This document shows, piece by piece, positions 47,633 through 58,970 of a stretch of DNA of 64,000 nt (positions are counted from its first letter, which is position 1; each line of letters begins with the position of its first letter). A model generated the notes under the pieces. The model did not search any database, had not been told where the DNA came from, and saw nothing but the letters and a program-made list of their open reading frames with translations. Where the stretch lies: NCBI RefSeq assembly GCF_029227915.1, contig NC_079885.1:12163001-12227000 (forward strand). The letters run 5' to 3'. The position numbers and the translations under genes were made by a program. This DNA is from Hydractinia symbiolongicarpus. Its lineage: Eukaryota; Cnidaria; Hydrozoa; Anthoathecata; Hydractiniidae.

Positions 47633-49770
47633 GAAGATTTTTTCATTTTTATCGTCATTCATCAAACTCATGTGCTATTATCTAATTCGAATACGTTTAC
47701 ATATCAAAACTCACTGATCAAATTAAAAATATTTGCGGATTCTAACTCGCAACAGCAACGACACTCTGCTTCGTTCGTCATTATCTTTCACTTTCCACAC
47801 TTGCACCACGTCCTTACAGCAACAGCAATATGTGAAACGACTTCTTCTTGAATAGTATCCTCATCACAACTCTCCCAACTGAAATCTGAGTCAGTGCTTG
47901 GTCTAGTATTTCGCCTGCTCAAATTGAAATTCTACAACATTTTCCCTGTCGCTCATTTTTTCTTTTTTTTTGCGTCACAGCTTCTCGGTATTGCAATTGA
48001 ATGATGATTTCTCAACCGAAGTTAGTATTCATTTTTAAAGTTTCCTGATATTTTCACGGGGGTAAACATACTCATTACCAATGAATTTCACTAATAAAGT
48101 TTGAGTGAAAAATTCAATGCGGAAGATGATTTACGATCTTCTAACAGGTGATGTCAGAGCACTCAAGGTGAAGAAATTTTTAAAACAACATTGCGGATGT
48201 TTTACCTCGTGTCGGAGACAAATTTTTGAATCTTTGAATAGGCATTATTAACTTATAAGTGCGGATTAAGGAAAATAAACTTTATAATCGTAAATCATGT
48301 ATTAATATAAGCCACTTTAGGTCAACTTAATTTTTCTCAGGAGGTATATAAGCTTTAACGAAAAAAAGAAACTGACAGAATTTTTAAATTAAAAAGACTT
48401 TATTAAGATTTCAGGAACAAAGGATTTGTGTGCACTACATGCATTCATGAATTTTTGTGCACACAATTCATAATTCACGAAGGCCTGATTAATTAAAGAC
48501 GCAGGATAGATTATTTGCGAAAAACATGCTTACTGTACATACTTGAATTAGTGACCCTCCTACTATATACAGTAATAACCCTTTCGAATTAAAGACTTTT
48601 GCATGTGTGATATAACTTTGACACTATAATGACAAGATTGCTTCTTGCTGAGGCCACAGTTTAGAGTTCATTTTAAGATTTATGAAAGCCATGTGGAATG
48701 CGGTATTATTAAATTATTTCAAATAAAATAACGACGTTTTGAATACATCAACGGAGAAGAACTTCTGCATAACATTCTAAAAAGAGGGTTAAATTGAAGA
48801 TCACATGTGCAGCCCTGTGAACTCAGGTCGTCATTCTGTGATTTCTTATATATTAAAGAAGGACCAAGTTTTATTCAAACTGCTTCCGTGGCTTATATAT
48901 ATATATATTGCAGACAATATGTCAAATATGTAGGTGTAAATTCTCTGTGTGTTCGGGGAGGGGATCTGTTAAGAGTATAAAAGGCTGACCTTTGAATGTG
49001 AAATCCCTATTTTAACATTACACAAAAAAAATTATTTCACAGGCCCCATGGATGAAGTACTTGTTTCCAATATGGCTAACTTCATAGCTATGTAGATAGC
49101 TAAATAGCCATAGTATTTCAAATTTCAATATAATTTTCTGTTTACTATATAGCTAGCTAGTTAAAATTAGTAAGTGAAAAAAAACTTATTAGCTAGCTAG
49201 CTAGCTAGCTAGCTAGTATTAAAACAATTTTAAAACAATTTAAAGCAATTTTTACTCTTTTAGCTTCACCTAGATTTTACACAAACAATCATTGTTTTCG
49301 TATTAGCTAAGAAATTATCTCGTTTGAATTTATGTATTGATTTATTTAGAGTTAGCTAGGGTTCTTTTTAACAACACGAAGTAAAGAAAAAAAAGAAGAG
49401 CCTTAGTGTCAGCAACAATTTGATACGCCATTTTGTATCTTCTCATCTCCGTCTTCGAAGAATTTCCACCTTAAAAAGAATGCACTGAAATGTGTTCTCC
49501 TTCGTCGATGTTGAACACCAGATTTACAGTTCCAAATATCCTTTGGGGCACAACCTGCAAACAAGCACGTAACTTTTTCCTAAAAAAACAGGAGCCCTAG
49601 CTAATGCAAGCATACATGTTACAGTTAACTCCCCGGTAACTCCAACCTCTAAGAGACTAAGAGAAATAGTTCGACTTAACGAAAGTTCGAGTTTAAACGA
49701 AGCTCTCGTTAAGTCGGATTCTGTCTAAATTAAGATTATATTTCGAGTTAAAGCGATTTTTTCAAGAGGT
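47633..49770. other. Gene-free stretch
   Basis: I see no supported gene on either strand. There are an AT dinucleotide run at about 48895-48912 and a TAGC microsatellite near 49200. The right end has two related segments with GTTCGAGTTAAACGAA patterns (49675-49760), repeated in looser form near 51900-52020. Confidence 0.4.
49191..49216. repeat. TAGC microsatellite
   Basis: About six consecutive AGCT units, with shorter runs of the same unit nearby at 49150. Confidence 0.85.
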
Positions 49771-49817
49771 GGCGTCGTAGTTTAGTGGTTATAACTGTCA
49801 CACTTTGTGTGGGAGAC
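49771..49817 (+). pseudogene. 5' half of a tRNA-like sequence
   Basis: GGCGTCG is followed by TAGTTTAGTGG, a perfect RNA polymerase III A box with D-arm spacing, and by an anticodon-arm-like CACAC/GTGTG stem. The sequence is then interrupted at 49818 by a 1.78-kb element, and the T arm resumes at 51601. The acceptor stem does not pair well, so a tRNA-derived repeat is as likely as a true tRNA gene. Confidence 0.5.
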
Positions 49818-51600
49818 TGTTCTGTCCGGATAATAAACGCTGCCATGATTATGTACGGCAGCTTACACCGGTTAAGAACAGGGCAGAAAATACATAATCA
49901 GGGCAACATAATCAGGACAGGCCAGCATTATGTACGACAGTTATAAAAGAATACATAATCAGGGCAGGCCGGTTTATAAACAACAGTCTAATATCATTTG
50001 TTGCTTAAAAAACAAACGTGATCGCCAGGTAGAATTATGTACGACAGTCTAATATTTTTATAGAACTAGCAATGACTTCATTTAGCACCGGGCTAACTGG
50101 TCCCGACACACGACGTACAACATAATTAACACCCCTTCATACTTTATCGACACAAAAAAACCTGACAGACGTTCATTCATACTATTCCGACTAAATGGAC
50201 CCGACAAATGAGCCCTCATTGTCCGATATTCTCTCTATCGCTACATAACAAATACATATTTTTACTGTCAATAATCCATAACCAACATAATATCGCATAA
50301 TACTGCATAATACCTTCATAATACTCTCTATCGCTACATAAGAAATACATATTCTTTTCTGTCGTTGGCCATAACAACGTAATATCGCATAATACTGCAT
50401 AATACCTTATTAATCCATAAAAAATACATATTTTTTCTGTCGATGGCCAAACCAACGTAATATTGCGTAATACTGCATAATACGTTCATAATACTATCTA
50501 TCGCTTCGTAACAAATACATATTTTTTCTGTCAATGATCCATAACCAACATAATATCGCATAATACTGCATAATACCTTCATAATACTCTCTGTCGCTAC
50601 ATAAAAAATACATATTTTTTCTGTCAATAATCCATAACCAACGTAACATCGCATAATACTGCATAATACCTTCATAATACTCTCTATCGCTACATTATAA
50701 GGGTAATATGCAATATTATGCGATATTACGTTGGTTATGGCAATCGACAGAAAAAATATGTATTTGTTATGTAGCGATAGAAAGTATTATGAAGGTATTA
50801 TGCAGTATTATGCAATATTACGTTGGTTATGACCATCGACAGAAGAAATATGTATTTGTTATATAGAGAGGATGCCGGATAATGAGGGTGCACACGTCGG
50901 GTCTATTTCGTTGGAGTACCCTGAATAAACGTCTGTCGGACTTCTTATGTCGATAAAGTATGAATGGGGCTAATTATGTTGTACGTTGTGTGTCGGGACC
51001 ACTTAGCCCGGTGCTAAATGGAGTCGTCGCCATAGAACGAACGAATATAATCGGGGCGGGCCGGCTTATGTACAACAATTTTATATTATTTGTCACTTAT
51101 TATAGAGCGAACATAAGCAGGGTCGACCGGCTTTTATATCCGTTCGTGACAAGCAAATAGCCCTGGTGGCAAAGTTGTTGTTGTTCTAAAATGAAATGAA
51201 ATTTCGTGGAAATTAAATTTTGGAATTCGCAAGTTTAATAACTTTTACCAAACTTAATTCCCGCAAAACAAATAATTTAGGTCATTCCCAGAACTCAATT
51301 CCTGCTAAAAATAAATGAACCCACCCCCGCAAAATCTATCATGCAGAGAAAAATGGCATGTGACAATAATTTGTCAATGGGTTATTCACAATAGTTGAAG
51401 AAATTAACAATAACAGCCTGCCTTAGCCAGCCATTATAATACAGCCGGATTATAAACGCTGATATGCGTTTATAATCCGGTCACCACGACATAATCAGGG
51501 CAAAAAGATAATAATCAGGGCAAAAACATAATCCGGCCATGCGAACATAACCTGGCCGTCCTGTTTATAAACAGGCCGTTTTCACAATCTAGGCAGAACA
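49818..51600. mobile_element. Large foldback DNA element inserted in a tRNA-like sequence
   Basis: The ends are TGTTCTG...CAGAACA. Behind them the two halves are inverted copies of each other. The left half has ACCGGGCTAACTGGTCCCGA near 50088 and a CTTCATACTTTATCGACA segment near 50136; the right half has their complements near 50950-51015. The centre of the palindrome lies close to 50695. The arms also hold repeated GATTATGTACGGCAG-like and AATCAGGGCAGGCCGG-like motifs, and a 93-bp tandem repeat. There is no transposase, so mobilisation must come from elsewhere. Confidence 0.65.
50225..50880. repeat. 93-bp tandem repeat with inverted copies
   Basis: About five units, at roughly 50233, 50326, 50496, 50588 and 50682 (with one variant unit near 50410), share CTCTATCGCTACATAACAAA, TACATATTTTTTCTGTC and CCATAACCAACGTAATATCG. 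After 50700 about two units follow in opposite orientation. The array forms the inner part of the foldback element. Confidence 0.8.
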
Positions 51601-51628
51601 AGGGTTCGATTCTCCTTGGCGGCGATTC
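51601..51628 (+). pseudogene. 3' half of the tRNA-like sequence
   Basis: AGGGTTCGATTCTCCTTGGC is a good RNA polymerase III B box and T-arm loop. It directly follows the right end of the foldback element and completes the half that starts at 49771. Confidence 0.5.
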
Positions 51629-52058
51629 AATATTTTTTAGGCTAGCCATGTAAAATATGCAGATCTATCTAGGTGGGGCAACAGTTACCAGAAGAAAGTG
51701 CAATCTTGGGGATGAAAAAGGCAAGCAAGATCCTTGTAAATTAAATTTTATTTGACAGACAGCATTTTCTATTTATATTACATCAGGAGTTAATAAAAAA
51801 AAATTAAAATCTGATATTTATCTAGTCTTTGATTTCCTTTTCTTGAGCAAAAAGTTTGAGTTATCCGAAGAAATTAGCTTCAGAAAGGAAGAAAAATAAG
51901 TCGAATTAAGGAATGTTCGAGATATCCAGGATTCGAGTTAACCAAAGTTTTTTATAAGAAAGTGGCTCAAGAAAATGTTTCGAGAAAATGAAAGTTCGAG
52001 TTATCCGGTGTTCCAGTTTTCAATGGGGGTTCTGTGAAGGAGTGCCTTTTAAAGCTCC
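51629..52058. other. Gene-free stretch
   Basis: No gene is seen. Around 51855-52020 there are repeated GTTCGAGTTATCC-like segments related to those at 49675-49760, so the foldback element is flanked by copies of the same unidentified repeat. Confidence 0.4.
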
Positions 52059-52842
52059 TTTAAGGCTGAAATACACTATTATTTTTCAATGACCATTTTT
52101 TAATGATACATTCCAATGACGTTAAAAATGACAAATTTTGGCGCGAATACACTATCATTAAAAGCATGGAACTTGAGCATGTTTCTTTACAACATGTACT
52201 CTGAAGAAGAAATAGCAGCTGCCGTTGTTGTATGTTATCAAAAAAGATAGTCAAACGTAGAAAAAGAAAGTACAGAAGTGTATGGGTGAAGCCGTGGTTA
52301 AATAGGCGAACTGAACTTGACATCTACAATACTACAATACCAAGAGTATACGCGATTTTTAAGAAGCCGCGGAATATTTTTGATGAGCTCCTTAATCTCA
52401 TAGAAGCTGACAATTAGAAAAAAACAACGCATTAGCGAGACCCAATTCGTGTTAAAGTCAAACTAGCCGCAACTTTGAAGTTTTTATCATGTGGGATATC
52501 CCACAAACTGGGCTGGCTTCTCCAAATCTCAATAAAATTTTCAGTCGCTTCTTGCGTCTTCATTCTCGGGTGAATTACTTGTTCAAATCTTTGTTTTTAA
52601 CTATGTTTACGCCTAAACTACATCGCGTGCAACAAACACGTGTGCGAAAACAATGGATTCGATTTAAAACGATAGAAAAAAATGTCATTGAAAAATTAAA
52701 AGTAGAACATGTTCAACTTTTAATTTTTAAGGATCATTGGAAATGAGAGTGTAAAAAATGACATTTTTTTCTGTATACACTGTCATTTTCCAATGATAAT
52801 TGGAAAATGATCATTGAAAAATGATAGTGTATTTCAGCCTTC
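52059..52842 (+). mobile_element. Deleted PIF/Harbinger-type transposon
   Basis: Terminal inverted repeats begin AAGGCTGAAATACACTAT on the left and match the right end (ATAGTGTATTTCAGCCTT); more degenerate inverted similarity continues inward over about 60 bp. Inside, the plus strand reads RKRKYRSVWVKPWLNRR and then DELLNLIEADN, after which stops and frame changes occur. This is the N-terminal part of a Harbinger-type transposase. The catalytic core is gone: the right-hand coding fragment (about 52600-52745) shows only a short tail. I cannot identify a clear target-site duplication. Confidence 0.65.
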
Positions 52843-53476
52843 AGTTAAGCTTGGAATCAGTCCAAGCACAGCACGACATTGAACCCACGATCTTGATACG
52901 GTGTGAGGGGGGTCTTAACTTTTTTAAGGATCCTAACTGAACTACGGAAGCCTTGTAAGGACATCTGCTCGTCTAGAAAACCACCTAAGTTATATGAACC
53001 ATAGTCATAAGAAAAATGACTATGTAGAAATATTGTATCCTTTGAAGTAAATTGGTCAAACGAGCTTTATTATTGGAGGTGAAAGTTCTTCACAAAGCAA
53101 CAATAAACATAAAGTTTCTTCTCTTCGAGAAATGTCCTTAATAAATTTAAAAATGCAAGACAAAATATCTTTTGAGACCTAAACTGCGAAATAAAACATA
53201 AGAATAATGATTTTCTAGAATATTACTTACAAAGCACACACAATAACATAAGGAACAAACTAGTCCATCATCATGCAAAAAAACTTTGTAGTACATACTT
53301 ATATACAAACAAGTACCTGGAAACATAGTAATGATGTTATTTCAGATAAATTGTTCTACATTCTTTCTAAAAAAATTAATGCACATTTTTTAGTACATAG
53401 CTAAGGTGGTTCTCCTAAAAAAAATTTCTAAATTTTAAGAATTGTCATTTAGCTGTTTTCTGACAGCAAATTCATT
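52843..53476. other. Gene-free stretch
   Basis: Nothing supported is visible. This is the left flank of the Polinton relic, and no inverted repeat matching its right side is seen here. Confidence 0.45.
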
Positions 53477-53759
53477 TTAGAATACCGTACCGCCGGAGGT
53501 TATCAAAGAATGGTAATATGTTTTCACGAGTTCCCCTAGTTCATCTAAATCTATTTCGTCATCATCTTCACCCAAATATATTTCGTCATCCAAGGCATCA
53601 TCTTCATTCGGATCCCTTACATAATCCAAAGAATGTTGGGTATAGAATGGGTATCCATAGACGATGCCTTTGATGACATTTGGTTCATTTTCCAAATCAA
53701 TATCGACTAGACATCTATCTGGTATCGGAGAGTTGAGTATTTTGCTTATTGTTTCTATA
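53477..53759 (-). CDS. Acidic Polinton-associated frame, probably broken
   Basis: The frame is open from about 53759 but has no ATG at its 5' end. It is rich in Asp and Glu (EIYLGEDDDEIDLDELGEL) and overlaps the end of the preceding frame in another phase. It may be a separate small gene that lost its start or the frameshifted tail of its neighbour. No function can be given. Confidence 0.3.
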
Positions 53760-54021
53760 TCGGCCTATTATTGACATGCTTTTCATAATTCTCCCAGGTA
53801 TAACCCTCATTAAATTGGGCTTGAATATGATCCTGTAGGAGAACTATTAATTCATATAAGGGTTGCATATAGATACGGCGTTTGACATTTCCCTTTGGTA
53901 CCCTACTACGATCAAGACAAGGAATGCAGGTTTTTGTCAGCTGCCCTTTACCCTTTGACCTGAACTGGTTTAAGGGTAAGGTTTTTAAACATTTATGGCA
54001 CTCCTTGGACTCCTCTTCCAT
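53755..54021 (-). CDS. Small Cys-rich zinc-ribbon-like protein of the Polinton
   Basis: The ATG at 54021 starts 88 residues. Residues 9-35 carry two CxxC pairs (CHKC and CIPC) spaced as in a small zinc finger, followed by a basic stretch. The frame ends close to the next one. The same layout of small frames downstream of the polymerase is seen in Polinton-like elements; the role of this one is not known. Confidence 0.5.
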   Translation of the reverse strand: MEEESKECHKCLKTLPLNQFRSKGKGQLTKTCIPCLDRSRVPKGNVKRRIYMQPLYELIVLLQDHIQAQFNEGYTWENYEKHVNNRPI

Positions 54022-54066
54022 TATTTCTATTTACCACAGCGGTAAATAGAAATTTCACCGGACGGT

Positions 54067-54318
54067 CTATTTTTGTTTAGGCACGATGCTGGCGGGTAGC
54101 CATCCTTTGGATACTGCCATTTCACGACTTGCTCTCCCTGCTGAAAAATAAGCAACCATCTTGAGGACATCTTCAATGTCCATTTTTGTAGAGGGCCTTG
54201 TTATGCCCAGGAACTTTCTACCTGCCATGGCATACGCAAAGGCGAACCCAAGGTCCACGACCGTTTCATATAGCATATCTAAAATCTCCTTTTCTTTCGA
54301 TGTTACGTTACTTGCCAT
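54067..54318 (-). CDS. Small Polinton-associated protein, unknown
   Basis: The ATG at 54318 starts 83 residues (MASNVTSKEKEILDMLYETV at the N-terminus). The central part is hydrophobic and helical (LGFAFAYAMAGRKFLG), so it may touch membranes or form a helical bundle. It is uninterrupted although the polymerase is broken. I do not recognise a family. Confidence 0.5.
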   Translation of the reverse strand: MASNVTSKEKEILDMLYETVVDLGFAFAYAMAGRKFLGITRPSTKMDIEDVLKMVAYFSAGRASREMAVSKGWLPASIVPKQK

Positions 54319-54433
54319 TTTATTAGGTGTTATTTTTTAGCAAAATTATTGCATCTTAAAGATGTCAATCTGAGGCTTGGTTTTGTCCTGTTTCCCCTGT
54401 TGGGACTCCGGTGCAGTGTTTTGGGGTTTGTTT

Positions 54434-54703
54434 TTACCCCTGCCAAACATACCAAACCCCCACGCTTATGACAAGCACGGCTATCGCTCTAACTCCATAG
54501 ATGTGGACACTGCCTATTGACTGTATAGAACTGGCCTCAAAAGAGACTTTGACTGCTGGCTCTACAGTACCCTCTTGTTGTTTCATTTTTTCCTTCCTCT
54601 TCTTCATGAGTGCCGCCAGCTTGTGTCCCTGTGCAACTCTTCCTGGATGCTTTGGGGGCTTTGTAATGACTCTCTCTTCTTGTTTTTGTTCTTCCTCACT
54701 CAT
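54434..54703 (-). CDS. Small single-membrane-segment protein of the Polinton
   Basis: The ATG at 54703 starts 89 residues. The N-terminal 45 residues are charged and basic (GRVAQGHKLAALMKKRKEKM), and the C-terminus is one hydrophobic segment (AIAVLVISVGVWYVWQG). The layout suggests a tail-anchored protein. It stands between the polymerase relic and the next small frame, in the same direction. Confidence 0.5.
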   Translation of the reverse strand: MSEEEQKQEERVITKPPKHPGRVAQGHKLAALMKKRKEKMKQQEGTVEPAVKVSFEASSIQSIGSVHIYGVRAIAVLVISVGVWYVWQG

Positions 54704-54908
54704 TTATTATTATGGTGACGTGTCCTCCGTCGTATTTCCCTCCTTCTCCGCGTTCTCTTTCTTTTTTTGGTACTGATATGTCTTGCCGTATGCCCCACAA
54801 TGAGAATAGGTGCCAGAAACTTTCCGAAGGTACAATATACCAGTATGCCCAAGTCCGCGAAGGAGTCTTTAATAAACCGGTCATTGTTGATATCATTTTG
54901 CCTCCATT

Positions 54909-57900
54909 TTATCCCCCTGTAGACGCCAGGCGGTAATGGCCTCTTGCAAGCGTCGTAATTTGATCTGGTTGTACAACCCGCTTATCGTCTGCCCTGTTGA
55001 GTGCCAACTTGTTCGCCTCCTGGGTATGTACGTTATGGTCCTTATTTTGCTTCAGGATCTGGCTTTTGTGGATGTCAACACCCTCTTCCAGACATCGTTG
55101 ATAGTCATCGAAGGTTATCGACTTCTTGGTGACACACCTCCTCACGCCCTTTGCTTTCCTGTCACCGCCATCTTTGGTAAGGCTCTTGTACGCATATAGC
55201 TTGTTCCTGAGGGTGATGAACTCTGTCATGATTTTACCACCCAGCTCATCTTTCATCAGACCCACAACCTTCTTGTTTTTCCCTATAGGGAGAGGTCTCC
55301 CATCATCTGCATTATAGCCACTTGTATCAAAACGTGCCTCAAAATCCTGCGCGATATCCTCATAAAAGTCGTAGGTTCATATATGGTACACAAAGCTGTC
55401 CGTACCCATATAGCATATCCGCAGCTTGCTACCGTATTTGGGCTGCATATAATTGCAATGGAATTCATACATCACCATTTTTGACATGTCAAGGATGGCC
55501 TGGCCTATATATACGAGCTTGTTCATCTTCACCTCAGTCTTGCACATCTCTACACCTACCAAATTTTTGCTAAACCTGCTACCACCCTTAAAATTTGGTT
55601 TCATTACAAGCTTTATATATTTATCCTCATTGGTGACTAGCTGGATGTTGCGGTGGTTCCGGATATTTTCCATCGTCTTGCCAAATACACTTAAATTCAT
55701 GAGTTTATAAAAATCTTTTTCGAACTCGTTTTTGGCAACCGTTTTCAACCTTGTGTTGAGATCGATGTACCCTTTCAACCTTGCCTTCTGGTTACACCGG
55801 ATCACTCTGTGCACTTTTTTGATCTCAAGCCCATGTTTTATAGCCTCATGAAGGGCTCTGATATGCACCACATATCTACGCTTATCACGTAGTTTCGGGA
55901 GCAGCTTCTCAACCTTATGGACCATCTTGCGTTCGGGTAGGAAAACGGTAGCTCATTATGTTTATCGTGCAGCTCCCTTGGGTAGTCTATATCTACCTCT
56001 AATATGTACCCCTGCTTATTCCCTTCAACGAGCTTCCCGATCAGCCTTTGGCCTCGACGTTTGCACCCATTTGAACCCGTCCGTGGGCAAGTCTTGATGC
56101 ATCGCCCAGCCATACAGGTTGTTCGCATCCAGATATTGTAGGTAGGAGGACTCTTCATTGGGGTTATACTGACCTCCCATATACTTGTTATTGGCTTTGG
56201 CATACCGGTGTACAGCCTGGGTTATGCCTTCCTTTTATACCCTTCTCGAACATCAGGAGCATATCAGGATCGGTGAGAAGCTATAGCTTTTTACCTGTAA
56301 ATTTCAGGGCTGCCTTCCATGCCAAGCCGGGTGCAGAGTAGAAATGGGCAGGATCAAGGCTGTAGTTGTCCAGTCAGACACCCCGAAATGTCTCGAAGAC
56401 GTCGGCTAATAGCAGGACGTCTATTGTTAAGTAGATATCATGGTAGTCCCCCATAGTGATGCTATCGCCCTCTGGGGTAATGACATTCCATACATTTTTA
56501 GCATAGGTATAATCCCTGTCGCTGATACCTTTCATATTGAGCTGGCTGTAAAAGGCCTCCTTTGGTGGTAGTTCCAACTCCTCAAAAGCTGCCATCCATC
56601 CATGTACTCATAAGGGTACACGCCTTTTCTCAGCATCAGCCTGAAGACATCATCTTTTTCGATGAATTTGGCCATGGATGGTACATTTGGTTTTACCTAG
56701 TCTCTATTAAGCTGATTTTTACACCAAAACTTTGCCATGTATTCGGCGTCTATGCTCATGAATTCCAGGCATGTATCTGCACACTGTTGACATTTCATAC
56801 CTGCGGCGTTTGTTCCAATGAAGTTACTTGCCAATTTGTCAACGCTTGATGCCATAAATCGACAACTATCGATAAACCGTATTTCTATGCTCTTGTACTT
56901 CTCACCATCACCATTTCCCATACCTCCAAGGGGTACCTTGATTTTCACGTTAAAAGAGATGTATTTCTCGGTATTTTCAGCAATACAGCCAATGTCCTGG
57001 GTGTCGTACTTCTCACCTAATTCCCGTATGAAGAGATGGGCATCATACCCCGATAAGTTATGGAATATCACTGGTATGTGGCCAGGTATCTTGTATTTGA
57101 GGTTGCATATTGCGTGCGGTGCGCCTCTATACAGACCTGTATAGTGGCAGTGGTCCCTGACTTTACGGTTATTGTCATAGTTATCAAAGGTTTTCAGGCA
57201 GATATGGCAGTGCGTGGCCTCGTCATGTTCCCTTTTTAGGACCTCCGTTAGTTTGGTCACGGGTTGCTGAGGGTATGTATTATAAAGTCTTTTCACTTCA
57301 TCCTCGAGATGGTTCACGAACTTCGTCACACAGTCCTCACCCCTATAGACTTTTAGTGGATCCGGTACATCTCCATAAGCAAAGGTACTATAGGTGCACC
57401 AGCCGGATGGTACATGCTTGCTTAGCCTTTTCGTCTTGGTATCCCTTGCATCTTTTACCTGGACTAGCAGACTCTCGAAGTCTGCATATATGGCAAAGGA
57501 TACCTTGAATTGCTGTTGGCCATCCCTGTAGCATAGCCATTTTTCAGCATCATTTGGCATTGTGATCTTGACTGCCTCATGATCGATGCAGTATCTATAG
57601 TGCTTGTCCCTCGATTCAGCCGTGGGAAAACCCTGTAGACATGAAAGGTAGAAGTGCATTGGGTTCCTATTCTTTGAAGTCTCCTCGCCCAGGAGCCTCC
57701 ATAGACTTTTGACTGCCGTATAGTGAGTCTTTTTATCATCGATGATAAGCAATAGGGTCACCACCTTGGTACGTCCGTTGTGCACCGATCGACGTAGGAT
57801 GTTGATCCTCTTCAGAACAAAAACAGAACATTCACCGCAATGTCGGGGTTATTCGCCTCGAATTTGTATATGGATATAATACTTGTTGGGAACTCTATAC

Positions 57901-58405
57901 CATCCCAATTTTAAAGGTCTACATGATGCTTCAGCTTGCTTATTCTTTGTGGATCTTTTTCAATCTCATCATGATGCAGGGATGCTATAATGGCCCACTA
58001 GAAACACTCCCCATTCTCATTTTTTTGGTTAATAATTGCCTTTTTAGAAGCTACCTACTTTGGTAGTTCAACATACGATGAACCTCTCGTTAACCGTAGA
58101 GTATGTAAGTCTACATCAAGATATAGGATTTTAGATATTGTAAAGCCACTCCGGGGCAGTGCTGGATTTTCCACACCTGTTTTGATTTGGGCAAACATCC
58201 TATCCAGCACATTGTCCACGTCGCTACCCTGAAATTCCGAGGCCATATTGCTATGAAAAACCTTCTTCACCTCAATGTACTCATCATTAGCCCCCTCTAT
58301 ATTTGAGGGCTTCTTCCACATAATCCACAGGGATAACTGTACCTTTGCCGACCCCATATCTTCTACCTGGTCCCCAACCAAGGTTTTTACGTTTGATCGC
58401 AACAT
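54909..58405 (-). pseudogene. Broken protein-primed type B DNA polymerase (Polinton)
   Basis: Fragments in order from 58405 down: an N-terminal segment ending in GSSYVELPK near 58055; a long fragment at 56697-57785 with the exonuclease motifs YADFES and HNLSGYDAHLFIREL, between which sits an HNH-like zinc region (CHICLKTF and DHCHYTG); GDYHDIYLTIDVLLLADVFE near 56400-56460; then GKTMENIRNHR and GQAILDMSK near 55480-55680; and a C-terminal part with GHYRLAS near 54920. The polymerase motif expected to be DTDS reads GTDS (codon GGT at 55404-55406), so the catalytic Asp is lost. Several frameshifts separate the fragments. The enzyme once copied a linear element from a protein primer. Confidence 0.8.
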
Positions 58406-58534
58406 CCCTATATACCCATCAACATCGGCCCCTCCTATACCATTAATTCGGAAACTTCGGAAGGTCCTGTGGAGAGCATGTTTATGTTTCTTAGGTGTAA
58501 AATCTTGCCCTGGCTGTTCATATAGATAGTCTTC

Positions 58535-58970
58535 CTAAGCATCTTTTTCTACCTCATCACGGAGCGTATGCCTTGTGTTGGCTGACCTGTTATAGAAACC
58601 CATCACCCTGCGTTTGAATACTGCATAGGTACTTTTGACTCCTTCTTTTATAGGCTTTGGAACAGCGTCCACAAGCCAGTTGTACCATTCCCGCATCTTG
58701 GTCTCAACAATCGATCGATTTTTCGACAGCTCCTGTTTCTCGAATACATCCATCTCAGATGGGGGCAATACCCAGTTGTACCATTCCCTGATTTTACCCC
58801 CGATGGTTGGACGGGTCTTGGCCATCTCCTGTCTCTCTAAGACGTCCATATCCTCTGATGTTATAGGCCTGACCGGTTTCTGTGATACATTCTCCAATAA
58901 GGCAACCAATTCAGCTTTACGTAGTCTATAATACCCTGTAAATCCACGGGTTTTTCCATATCACGTAATT
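58535..58970 (-). pseudogene. N-terminal region preceding the Polinton polymerase
   Basis: A frame without a clear start codon (open from about 58970) encodes two imperfect internal repeats of about 33 residues, each ending in REWYNW, followed by a basic helical stretch. This type of repeated segment occurs upstream of or fused to the polymerase of Polinton-like elements. Stops separate it from the polymerase fragment at 58405. Confidence 0.4.

Noticed and set aside
50191-50675. Long repetitive minus-strand frames (about 70-113 codons)
   Set aside because: They arise because the 93-bp repeat is a multiple of three and lacks stops in some frames; no protein family fits.
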